Assembly (NCBI GenBank): GCA_013792005.1
Contig: VMSU01000206.1
Location: forward strand, 1-45,601
DNA: 45,601 nucleotides
Source: Desulfobulbaceae bacterium
GTDB taxonomy: Bacteria; Desulfobacterota; Desulfobulbia; Desulfobulbales; VMSU01
Direction of reading: 5' to 3'
Below the pieces are notes generated by a model. It ran no database searches. It was not told the DNA's origin and saw nothing but the letters and a program-made list of their open reading frames with translations. Numbering within the stretch: position 1 is the first letter of the stretch; each line of letters opens with the position of its first letter. Below, one piece after another: positions 24,409-32,345 of this stretch. Made by a program: the position numbers and the translations under genes.

Positions 24409-25190
24409 GTACAATCTTTCAACAATACTCACACTATTACGATCTACTCAACACCGACAAGGACTATGGCCGGGAAACAGACTATGTTCTGGCCCTGGCC
24501 CAACGCTTCGCCTCCTCCCAACCCCTGATGGAGGTTCTTAATCTTGGCTGTGGCACCGGGTGTCACGATCTCCACCTGGCCGGCCAAGGCTACCAGGTCA
24601 CCGGGGTTGATCGCTCCGAGACCATGCTCACCATTGCTACCCGCGCTGTAGCTGAATCGGCCATCCACCCGGCGCCATCCTTCGTCCTGGGCAACATCAC
24701 CTCACTCAGGCTCGACAAAAAATTCGACCTGGTTCTCTCTCTCTTCCACGTCGTCAGTTATCATACCACCAACGAAGAGCTACAAAACGCCATGCATACG
24801 GCAGCTGCTCATCTCGAACCAGGAGGCCTGTTCATCTTTGATTTCTGGTACGGCCCGGCAGTCCTCCATGAAAAACCAACCGTCCGGGTCAAACGGGTGG
24901 AAGACGAAACGTTCGCACTCCGACGGATCACCGAGCCGGTTCTCCACGACAATACCAATACCGTCGAGGTTAATTTCGAGATCGACATCACCACCAAGAC
25001 CGATGGCTCCCGCCAGACCATGCGAGAAACCCACATAATGCGTTACCTGTTTCTTCCGGAAATAACAGCCCTCCTCCACCACGCAAACCTTACCCTGCTT
25101 AATGTCGAAGAGTGGTTGACCGGTCACGTCCCCAGCCTCAATAGCTGGAATGTGTGCTGTATTGCAAAAAAAAATCCCTCAAGAAAGTGA
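24405..25190 (+). CDS. SAM-dependent class I methyltransferase
   Basis: Predicted 261-residue Rossmann-fold methyltransferase. Motif I is LNLGCGTGCHDL near residues 46-56, followed by the acidic end of strand 2 in VTGVDRSETML and a FDLVLSLFHVVSYH motif IV region. The ATG overlaps the aminotransferase stop as ATGA, so the two are coupled. It resembles small methyltransferases of sugar clusters that act on amino or hydroxyl groups of nucleotide sugars. Substrate not known. It is the last gene of the cupin/aminotransferase cassette. Confidence 0.88.
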   Translation: MSTIFQQYSHYYDLLNTDKDYGRETDYVLALAQRFASSQPLMEVLNLGCGTGCHDLHLAGQGYQVTGVDRSETMLTIATRAVAESAIHPAPSFVLGNITSLRLDKKFDLVLSLFHVVSYHTTNEELQNAMHTAAAHLEPGGLFIFDFWYGPAVLHEKPTVRVKRVEDETFALRRITEPVLHDNTNTVEVNFEIDITTKTDGSRQTMRETHIMRYLFLPEITALLHHANLTLLNVEEWLTGHVPSLNSWNVCCIAKKNPSRK

Positions 25191-25278
25191 TCGACAAAAC
25201 AGGATAGAATTGTTCAAATATCGGAGAGAGAGAAAATGGTCAGATTCATACTGAAAAATCAACGAAAGGAAGGGGAAA

Positions 25279-25401
25279 ATGAGCGGACACGATAATCATG
25301 ACACAGGGCATCATGCAGAAGATCATTCAGTCAATGTAAAGGTTGGTGTATTTTTTATTCTGGTGATCATCGCTCTCTTTGTTATTGCCAAAATCAATTG
25401 A
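25279..25401 (+). CDS. Small His-rich single-pass membrane peptide
   Basis: A 40-residue open frame starting MSGHDNHDTGHHAEDH, with an excellent AAGGAAGGGGA ribosome-binding site. The first 16 residues hold five His and four acidic residues; residues of about 20-38 (VKVGVFFILVIIALFVIAK) form one transmembrane helix, and the protein ends right after it. This composition suggests an N-terminal metal- or proton-binding head with a membrane anchor, similar in layout to small accessory subunits of membrane complexes. I recognise no family. It sits alone in a 413-bp gap, between the methyltransferase and a convergent TMTC gene. The rest of the gap (25402-25603) holds nothing I can identify. Confidence 0.65.
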   Translation: MSGHDNHDTGHHAEDHSVNVKVGVFFILVIIALFVIAKIN

Positions 25402-25603
25402 TAATTTACGGTTTCGAGATAGAGCGCAATTTCTAGTCGCTACCCCGTGATCACTTACTTTTGATGTGGCCGACTCCTGTTCCCCCTGTGTCCTTGCTGA
25501 GCTGAGCCGAAAGGTAACCTCTGGTGCTCACCATACAGTGACGCACCCTCTCCCCAGTTCACACTTTGAAAATTCATGGTCCGGGGTCTCCTATTACTTT
25601 CCG

Positions 25604-27883
25604 TTACCTAATCAAAATCCCTTCCATCATCACATCGTGCTCTCCGAGGTCCTTGGCCTGTTGGTACATCCGCACCGCTTCCTCTCTCTTCCCGCTGCGC
25701 AACAGCGCTCGAGAGAGATTGAGATAGGCCGCAGCAAAAGCCGGATCAATCTTAATTGCCTGCCGGTAGAGAGCTATCGCCTCCTGTCTCTTGTTCAATC
25801 GTTCTGCCACCTCCGCTGCATAAAAGGCCGCCCAGACATGGCTTGTTTGAAGCGCAAGCGTCTTCTGGTAGGCGCTAGCAGACTCCTGATCCTGACCCAG
25901 GGCAAAATACGCATTACCAAGATTAAAATAGGCATCGGCATAGCCAGCATTTCTGGCAATGGCCTGCTGGCAAGCAGCAACAGCCTCAACACTTCGGTTC
26001 AACGAATTATACAACAGACAGAGATTGTTGTAGGGTTCAGCCGCGTCAGGAATCAATTCAATCGTGCGTAAATAAGCCGCTAGCGCCTTCTCTCCCTCTC
26101 TTGCCTCGACATAGACGTTGCCAAGACTATTAAAGGCCTCGGCCAATCCTGGATCAAGAGAGGTGGCCCGAACCAGATAGCCAATCGAGGCATCCAGCTG
26201 GTTCATCTCCAGGGTGAAACGACCGGCGATATTATAGAGCAAGGCCCTGCTCGTGTTATCAGCAGCAGCCTTAGATTGCCCCCCAATATTAATCCCCTTA
26301 GCCAAGTCTGGATCCACCTTCGGATCGACAAAGACCCTAACTGCCTGCTGAAAAATCGCCACCGCATCATTTCCCCGTCCCATAGCGAGGTAGAGATTGC
26401 AGAGATTGTTGTACGACATAAAAAAATAGGGTCCAGTCTCAATGGCCTTATGATAGGCCCATGCCGCCAGATCATTTTCATTCATCCTGGCCCTGACCAC
26501 CCCCAGATTATAGTAGGCAGTCACATAACCGGGATTTAAGGCAATTGCCCTTTCATAGAGCGCTATCGCTTCAGAAATGTTTCCCCGATCCATAGTGACC
26601 ACCCCAAGGTTGGTGGCAGCTGTCCAACTCTTTGGATTCTCTTTCAAGACAAAGGTATTAAACAACATCGAGTCGCGCCACGGCGGCAACTGCACAAGCG
26701 TTCGAACCACAAACACGATCAAAACCACAGCAAAGATCCACCATGTCCTGCGCCTGCCCTTAAATTTCAGCAGGAGTTGTCCCACCAGCCATGCCGGGCC
26801 GAGCATCGCCAAATAAAGATAACGATCCGCGACCGTAGACATCGCCTGATAACTGAAAGGCAGGATTCCGGATACCGGAAGAATGGCCACCACGAATAGC
26901 GCCACCCCACAAAGCACCCAGGGAGAACGGCTTCGCCAGAGGACCGTAGCCACCACGAGCCACGGCAATACCCCTGTGAGATAACTCAAGCCTTGTGCCA
27001 CCACGAACTGCGGGGTACGGCCATAGTCAGGGACTAGAGTCCAAGGGAAAACGAGCTTCCCAGCATAAAATGTTACGGCATCGCCGGCAACCACCAGTCG
27101 TTGCCACAGGGGAGGGATAAAGATCGCTTGAGTTTCTGGCTGGGCCATTTTGGTAATCAACACCACAGGCAAGGCCATGACCACCCAAGGGGCAAGCATG
27201 ATGACCAACTCCTTTGGTCTCAGCCGCAGCACATAAAAGCCGATCACCGCAGCCAACAACGGTGCCACCACCGCACTCGGTTTGGCCAGCAAGGCAGCGC
27301 CAAAGAAGATCAACCCGAGAGCGTAACGAAGGGACCGATTCATTGAATCATCCCTTTGAGCAAAGAGCACAAAATGCCACAGTGCCAACAGTGAAAAAAA
27401 ACCCATGAGCAAATCTTTCATGCTGCTCACCCAGGCCACAGACTCTACTTGCACCGGATGGAGCGCAAAGAGCAAGGCACCACCCAGAGCCGCCCATTCA
27501 TCCCTCAACAACCTCCGCAACAAAGCTGTCAGCGCCACGGTGTTCACCCCGTGAACAAAAATATTAGCGCCATGAAAGAGATGGGGATTCTGCGGATAGT
27601 CGGCATAAGGCAGCAGAGCAGAAATCTTTACCAACAAAGCCCACAGGCTATAGGTCAGAGGAACATAAAGCCCCTCATAAGGTGCGGACCATACCTGGGC
27701 GAAGACCCCAAGAAATTCGCCAACGAGTAAAGAGTTGGCATATACATTGACATTGTCATCATAATTGACAAAGTCAAAACCAACAGTTTGACCGTACACC
27801 GCTGCCACGACGAAAAAAGGCAACAACCGCATAAACCACTTTTTTTGTGTCAGCGGCCACACCTGTTGATCAAAATATTTCAT
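25604..27883 (-). CDS. TMTC-like GT-C membrane protein with ~9 TPRs
   Basis: Predicted 759-residue inner-membrane GT-C protein. FDFVNYDDNVNVYAN has DD at 42-43, and HPVQVESVAWVSSMKDLL is the second motif. After about ten membrane segments come roughly nine TPR units. A non-TPR insertion after the third (around FVDPKVDPDLAKGINIGGQS) splits the array. The ATG overlaps the upstream TMTC stop as ATGA (27880-27883), so the two TMTC proteins are produced together. The paralogues differ mainly in their TPR tails, which suggests that acceptor choice differs between them. Activity is inferred from family. Confidence 0.85.
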   Translation of the reverse strand: MKYFDQQVWPLTQKKWFMRLLPFFVVAAVYGQTVGFDFVNYDDNVNVYANSLLVGEFLGVFAQVWSAPYEGLYVPLTYSLWALLVKISALLPYADYPQNPHLFHGANIFVHGVNTVALTALLRRLLRDEWAALGGALLFALHPVQVESVAWVSSMKDLLMGFFSLLALWHFVLFAQRDDSMNRSLRYALGLIFFGAALLAKPSAVVAPLLAAVIGFYVLRLRPKELVIMLAPWVVMALPVVLITKMAQPETQAIFIPPLWQRLVVAGDAVTFYAGKLVFPWTLVPDYGRTPQFVVAQGLSYLTGVLPWLVVATVLWRSRSPWVLCGVALFVVAILPVSGILPFSYQAMSTVADRYLYLAMLGPAWLVGQLLLKFKGRRRTWWIFAVVLIVFVVRTLVQLPPWRDSMLFNTFVLKENPKSWTAATNLGVVTMDRGNISEAIALYERAIALNPGYVTAYYNLGVVRARMNENDLAAWAYHKAIETGPYFFMSYNNLCNLYLAMGRGNDAVAIFQQAVRVFVDPKVDPDLAKGINIGGQSKAAADNTSRALLYNIAGRFTLEMNQLDASIGYLVRATSLDPGLAEAFNSLGNVYVEAREGEKALAAYLRTIELIPDAAEPYNNLCLLYNSLNRSVEAVAACQQAIARNAGYADAYFNLGNAYFALGQDQESASAYQKTLALQTSHVWAAFYAAEVAERLNKRQEAIALYRQAIKIDPAFAAAYLNLSRALLRSGKREEAVRMYQQAKDLGEHDVMMEGILIR

Positions 27884-29709
27884 CGCCCCTCCCCTACTTT
27901 CAAAGATGCACTCAGTAAATTATCCTGGGCGCTCTGAAATGAGGGATCAAGCCTCACCGCTTCCTGGAATTGATGCACAGCATCAGCGTACCGCTCCTGC
28001 CCCATCAAAACCAACCCAAGACCATTGTAAGCATCGGCTGAACCTGGTTCCGCACGGAGCACGATGGCGAACTGTTCGCTGGCTTGCTCAAATTGCCCCA
28101 ACAGGTAGAGTGCGCCTCCGAGATTCAACCGTATCTTGACATTATCAGGCTGAAGCATCAGGGCCCTTTCGAAGGTTAAAACTGCCTCCTCGATCTTTCC
28201 TTGCTTGGCCCTCACAATGCCCAGATGGACATGGACCTGAATATCGGCGGCATTAAGCGCCAAAGTCTGCTGAAAATAACGCTCCGCCTCCTCGAATCGT
28301 CCCATCTGGCCATAGACGTCACCAAGATTCGATAATGCCTCATGGTTATTGGAGTCCTGCTTAAGCGCCTGTAAAAAATAATCTCTGGCCAACTCCAATT
28401 CACCCCCATCCCGGTAATAGGCGCCAAGCTGAAGCATGGCCTTGAAATTACCAGGATCTTCCTTGAGGGTGTGAGCAAAAAGGGTCGGAGTGTCGCGCCA
28501 AAAACTGGTCTGCCTGAAGGTTACAGCGCTTAAGGCAACGACTAAGCAGACGGCAATGGCAATCGACCACTCCCGCCGCCACCAAGGCAGCGCCGTGACC
28601 AAGGCTCCTCCCCCCCAAATCAACATCACGAAAACACCAATCAGCGGCAGATAGGTATAGCGGTCGGCCATGGCAAATTCACCCTGCTGGATAATGCCTA
28701 TCACCGGTAACAGCATCACCAGATACCAGAGCCACCCGATCAACAGATACGGGTGCTTGGGAAATTGCCACAGACAGTATAGGGTGATCAGGGTAAGCGC
28801 TGCCACCGCCAACCAAACCTGCCAGGGAAGCACATCGGGATAGGTATAAAACGGCAGCAGCGAAGTTGGCCAGAGGGTTTTCCCGAGATATCGGACATAG
28901 GAGAGCAGGGCATTGCCGACCCGCAAGGTCATCGGATAAGAAGTCAACGTGCCGAGGGTTCCTTGCCCCCCCTCTGCAAAAATGGTGAGTACGCCTGAAA
29001 TTAAGGCCATAATAAACAGGGGGATCTTCTCTCCAATCAGCGACAAGACCTTCTTCTTTTGCTGCAGAAGTTGGCCTAGACTGGTTGCAGACACCCGCTG
29101 TAACGGCCAGATGTCCAAGAGAAGGAAAATCAGTGGCAGAGTGACAATAATGGGTTTGGACATCAGCCCCCCCAAAAAACACAATCCAACCAACACGGCG
29201 TTACGCCTCTGGCGGTGGTGACACCAAATCCAATAACGCCACATGGTGAGCATCCACCACATACCGCTGAGCACATCACGCCGCTCTGAAATCCAAGCGA
29301 CCGACTCAACATGCAAAGGATGAATGGCAAAAAGAACTGCCACTAAAGAACTACGCCATATCGCCCCGGTATAGAGGTTGAGCACATAAAAAAGCAACGC
29401 GCTGTTAACAGCATGGACAACGACACTGACCAGGTGATGCCATGAGGGATTAAGGCCAAACATCTGGCAGTCCGTCATGTGAGAGAGCCAGGTTAGCGGC
29501 TGCCACGAACCTTGGCTAAAATCGGTGAAAGCCCAAAGCACGTTCTTGAGGGTTAGCCCATTGAGGACATACTGATTCTCGGTGACAAAAAAATGGTCGT
29601 CGAAATTGGTAAATTGAAAAGTTACGACTTGGGCGTAGATTACGAAGATCAGGAGAATAAGCGCTGCACAGATAAGTTTTGAACAATGGATGGAGGTCTG
29701 CTTAATCAT
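27880..29709 (-). CDS. TMTC-like GT-C membrane protein with ~5 TPRs
   Basis: Predicted 609-residue inner-membrane GT-C protein of the same subgroup as the gene at 11443. FTNFDDHFFVTEN has DD at 37-38. GSWQPLTWLSHMTDCQMFGL and HPLHVESVAWISERRDVL are intact family motifs. About ten membrane helices are followed by about five TPRs (FKAMLQLGAYYRDGGE... NGLGLVLMGQER). It is the first gene of a coupled two-gene unit with 25604-27883. A weak GCAGGT lies before the ATG. The 146-bp gap upstream is shared with the divergent PhnD-like gene. Confidence 0.84.
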   Translation of the reverse strand: MIKQTSIHCSKLICAALILLIFVIYAQVVTFQFTNFDDHFFVTENQYVLNGLTLKNVLWAFTDFSQGSWQPLTWLSHMTDCQMFGLNPSWHHLVSVVVHAVNSALLFYVLNLYTGAIWRSSLVAVLFAIHPLHVESVAWISERRDVLSGMWWMLTMWRYWIWCHHRQRRNAVLVGLCFLGGLMSKPIIVTLPLIFLLLDIWPLQRVSATSLGQLLQQKKKVLSLIGEKIPLFIMALISGVLTIFAEGGQGTLGTLTSYPMTLRVGNALLSYVRYLGKTLWPTSLLPFYTYPDVLPWQVWLAVAALTLITLYCLWQFPKHPYLLIGWLWYLVMLLPVIGIIQQGEFAMADRYTYLPLIGVFVMLIWGGGALVTALPWWRREWSIAIAVCLVVALSAVTFRQTSFWRDTPTLFAHTLKEDPGNFKAMLQLGAYYRDGGELELARDYFLQALKQDSNNHEALSNLGDVYGQMGRFEEAERYFQQTLALNAADIQVHVHLGIVRAKQGKIEEAVLTFERALMLQPDNVKIRLNLGGALYLLGQFEQASEQFAIVLRAEPGSADAYNGLGLVLMGQERYADAVHQFQEAVRLDPSFQSAQDNLLSASLKVGEGR

Positions 29710-29855
29710 ACCTGCAGTTTAATCGAAGAAGTGGTCTTTCATTTTTTTATCTTGCCCCAAAAAAAAAGACCAACTAATGTGGTCCTGTAAATGGCTTTTG
29801 GCTAACGTAACTAATCACAAGGTAGGCTTACCACCACCTTAACACAACAAAGTCG

Positions 29856-30776
29856 ATGCGCACACTCTCCCTGTTAGCAACTATAACAAAATTTCTGTTG
29901 CTTACCTGCGCCATTATTACGGTTTTATCCTGCTCCACGGAGCAGAAAAAAAGTCTGCCAACCTATCGCATCGGCTACATGATCTGCAACAGTGAGAAAG
30001 AAACCCTGGATCGATTCATTCCACTTACGATCTACCTCGGCCAACAACTGAACGTGCAGTTCGAGGCAGTGGCAATCGACACCCTTAATTTTGGCAAAGA
30101 GATCGACAACCTGCACTTTACCCACACCAACTCGATCCTCTACATTATTTACAACCGTTTCAACGGACTTGACATCCTTGCCCTGGAAAAGCGTGGCGAA
30201 TTAGGCGACCGCTCCAAGGGCTTGGTGGTCACGACCCAAAAAAGCGGTATCAAGAGCCTGGAAGACCTGAAGGGCAAGAGAATGATCTTCGGCCCGATGC
30301 TGGCGCCGACGACCTTCATGAGTCAAGTGTACGCCTTAAAAAAACTCGGGTTCGACATTGATACCGACCTGGCCTCCTACTCTTTTCCATCGGGTTCCTT
30401 CAAGCATGAAAAACTTATCTACTCCGTGGAGTTTGGAAAATACGATGCCGGCGCCTTTCCTTACCTCGACTTTGAAACAATGGAACAACAGGGGAAAATC
30501 AATCGAAATGACTATATCATCCTGGCGGAAGGTCCTCCTGTTCCCTACTGTAACTTCGCTGTCACCCAGAAAACAGACGAGAAACTTGCCCAGGAGTTCA
30601 AGAAAGTACTGCTGGGGATTCAGGCAGACCAGTTGGTCGAACTACCAAATGGAGAACGGGTCAACATCCTTGAACGTGCCCAACTAGACGGATTTACAGA
30701 TGCGAGAGACTCCGACTTCGACCTGCTCAGACAAATGGCCAAGGAAACCAACATGCCGCCTTATCAGAAATACTAA
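29856..30776 (+). CDS. PhnD-like solute-binding lipoprotein
   Basis: Predicted 306-residue periplasmic binding protein of the phosphate/phosphonate (PhnD) type. A signal peptide ends in a lipobox, VLSC, with C26 as the lipidated residue. The mature part begins YRIGYMICNSEKETLDRFIP, and typical segments such as GIKSLEDLKGKRMIFGP and a C-terminal 'LAQEFKKVLLG' are present. No permease or ATPase gene is nearby, so it may serve as a sensor, share a transporter elsewhere, or bind a ligand for the surface system. Single gene; no good ribosome-binding site before ATG 29856. The ligand is not predictable. Confidence 0.85.
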   Translation: MRTLSLLATITKFLLLTCAIITVLSCSTEQKKSLPTYRIGYMICNSEKETLDRFIPLTIYLGQQLNVQFEAVAIDTLNFGKEIDNLHFTHTNSILYIIYNRFNGLDILALEKRGELGDRSKGLVVTTQKSGIKSLEDLKGKRMIFGPMLAPTTFMSQVYALKKLGFDIDTDLASYSFPSGSFKHEKLIYSVEFGKYDAGAFPYLDFETMEQQGKINRNDYIILAEGPPVPYCNFAVTQKTDEKLAQEFKKVLLGIQADQLVELPNGERVNILERAQLDGFTDARDSDFDLLRQMAKETNMPPYQKY

Positions 30777-30948
30777 TCCGGTACACATTCAAGCCGAACG
30801 CTTTGTTGGCTGACTTATAATACAGCCCCTCGACATAACCCACTTACGCTTTCATCACTTACCGCGTGCCGTCACGGACTCAACGTAAATATTTACTGTA
30901 ATTCCCCTTGATGGCAATTTAGAACAACTGAGGCCATCACAGCAAAAT

Positions 30949-31926
30949 TCATTTTGGCCCGACGTTCTGTTCCCCACCTTTATACGACTGCTCACTTTCC
31001 TCAACGTTTCCACTCCGTTTCCGCTTCAGCGGCAAGGTATCAGGCAAGGAGTCCTTATCTATCTTCTTAGCCTTAACCTTGGCCTCTACTTCGGCACGTC
31101 GAACTTCTGGAATTGGGACCTTAAACATTGTGATATCAACATGTTCATAACTATGGCCGGCCAAACCGACAATATACGAGGCAGGCTCATCCGATTCTCC
31201 GCCCACACCAATCGGCTTGTTATGGCCCAGCGTCCCCATGAGTCCACCTGGCTTCGGCCTCCCCGCAACAGTCAACTCCTTTCTGGCAACAAAAAAATAC
31301 TTCCCGGGAGGAATTTTAAGTTCATATTTTCCGGTCAGATCAGTCTCCTTGGAGATAAACAGCCCTTTTGGGTTATCCAGGTCTTGTTTTACAACCACTA
31401 CGGCATTCTGCACCCCACGACCCTCTTCATCAATTATCCGCCCGGCAACAGTAAAAAACATCGTTAACTCTGGAAATTTCTCAGGCTCTTTAACCGAAAT
31501 GGTGCCAACATCAATCGTTTCTCCGGCTTTAACAACCACCACAAGGTATTTTCCCTCTGCGTCAAATGCAGAATACCTTTTTTCATTCTCCTTAGGCGGC
31601 CCACCCACCCAGCGTTCCCTTGGCAGTACACCAAGATAGTAGCTGCCCGCAGGAAACCAGTCCGTTTCCAATACCCCCCCTTCCTGCAAAAAAGCAATCA
31701 TGGCAGGGGATCGTTTACTCGCTCCGAAATCCATGGGATCGCCTTTATTACTATCAAAAAAAGAGACAAAACCCTTGGAAAGCGGAGCGCCTGCCACATC
31801 GACAATCTTACCCTTGACCTTACCCAAATCGGCAGGAACAGCATCACCTTCCGCAATCGCATCCTGAACAGAACAACACATCAGCATAAAAACCGACACA
31901 AAATAGAAAATTCTTTTCATTGTCAT
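30949..31926 (-). CDS. Secreted two-domain carboxypeptidase-regulatory-like protein
   Basis: Predicted 325-residue exported protein, homologous to the protein at 5776-6735. A signal peptide (MTMKRIFYFVSVFMLMCC... to about residue 25) precedes two beta-sandwich domains: about 32-110 (GKVKGKIVDVAGAPLSKGFV... FPAGSYYLGV) and about 158-225 (FTVAGRIIDEEGRGVQNAVV... IPPGKYFFVA). The tail is Lys/Glu-rich and low in complexity. ATG 31926 has AAAAGG upstream; ATG 31920 is an alternative. It is the promoter-proximal partner type of the secreted module, here separated from the beta-helix gene upstream by a 377-bp gap that contains a MITE-like repeat. Confidence 0.84.
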   Translation of the reverse strand: MTMKRIFYFVSVFMLMCCSVQDAIAEGDAVPADLGKVKGKIVDVAGAPLSKGFVSFFDSNKGDPMDFGASKRSPAMIAFLQEGGVLETDWFPAGSYYLGVLPRERWVGGPPKENEKRYSAFDAEGKYLVVVVKAGETIDVGTISVKEPEKFPELTMFFTVAGRIIDEEGRGVQNAVVVVKQDLDNPKGLFISKETDLTGKYELKIPPGKYFFVARKELTVAGRPKPGGLMGTLGHNKPIGVGGESDEPASYIVGLAGHSYEHVDITMFKVPIPEVRRAEVEAKVKAKKIDKDSLPDTLPLKRKRSGNVEESEQSYKGGEQNVGPK

Positions 31927-32071
31927 GATGAGACCTTTTAGTATTGTAATTTTCGACCTGACGATCAACCATCAAGGTAACCCGCAACACATCCCTTCAA
32001 GTTCCTGCCATCACTAAACAGGCTAATAAGAATTCATAGACCTTGTCAAACTAATACAATCTCACAATAGG

Positions 32072-32228
32072 GATAACTTGCTCAGGTTTACGGTTTACAG
32101 TTGACGGTGACTGGGTCCTGTTAATGACTGATGACACACTATCATGAGGTTCATGCGATGAATCATGACTAGTCATGATTCTTTTAACCGTAAACCGATA
32201 ACTGACTACCATTGACCTTCTAAGTTAC
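32072..32228 (+). repeat. Palindromic MITE-like repeat, copy 4
   Basis: Full but more diverged copy, starting GATAACTTGCTCAGGTTTAC and ending CTTCTAAGTTAC. Its central hairpin is TCATGA-GG-TTCAT-GCG-ATGAA-TCATGA, which differs from copies 1 and 3 yet still pairs. A further stray right-end fragment, CTGTGTAGTTAC, lies at 32326-32337. Together they account for most of the 377-bp gap between the beta-sandwich and beta-helix genes. Confidence 0.82.
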
Positions 32229-32345
32229 AAATCATTTATCGATATCTATATCTAAATGAAATCAAAAAATTTTCTGACAATTTGTATCTTTCATAATAAA
32301 TACCGGCGGCATCCCGGTTGGGAAGCTGTGTAGTTACAAATAGGG

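Noticed and set aside
25402-25603. Possible riboswitch in the gap after the small membrane peptide gene
   Set aside because: Some short complementary stretches are present, but no known riboswitch core could be matched on either strand.
29732-29772. Inverted repeat TGGTCTTT/AAAGACCA upstream of the PhnD-like gene
   Set aside because: Only 8 bp around an A/T-rich loop; too weak to call a terminator or operator.
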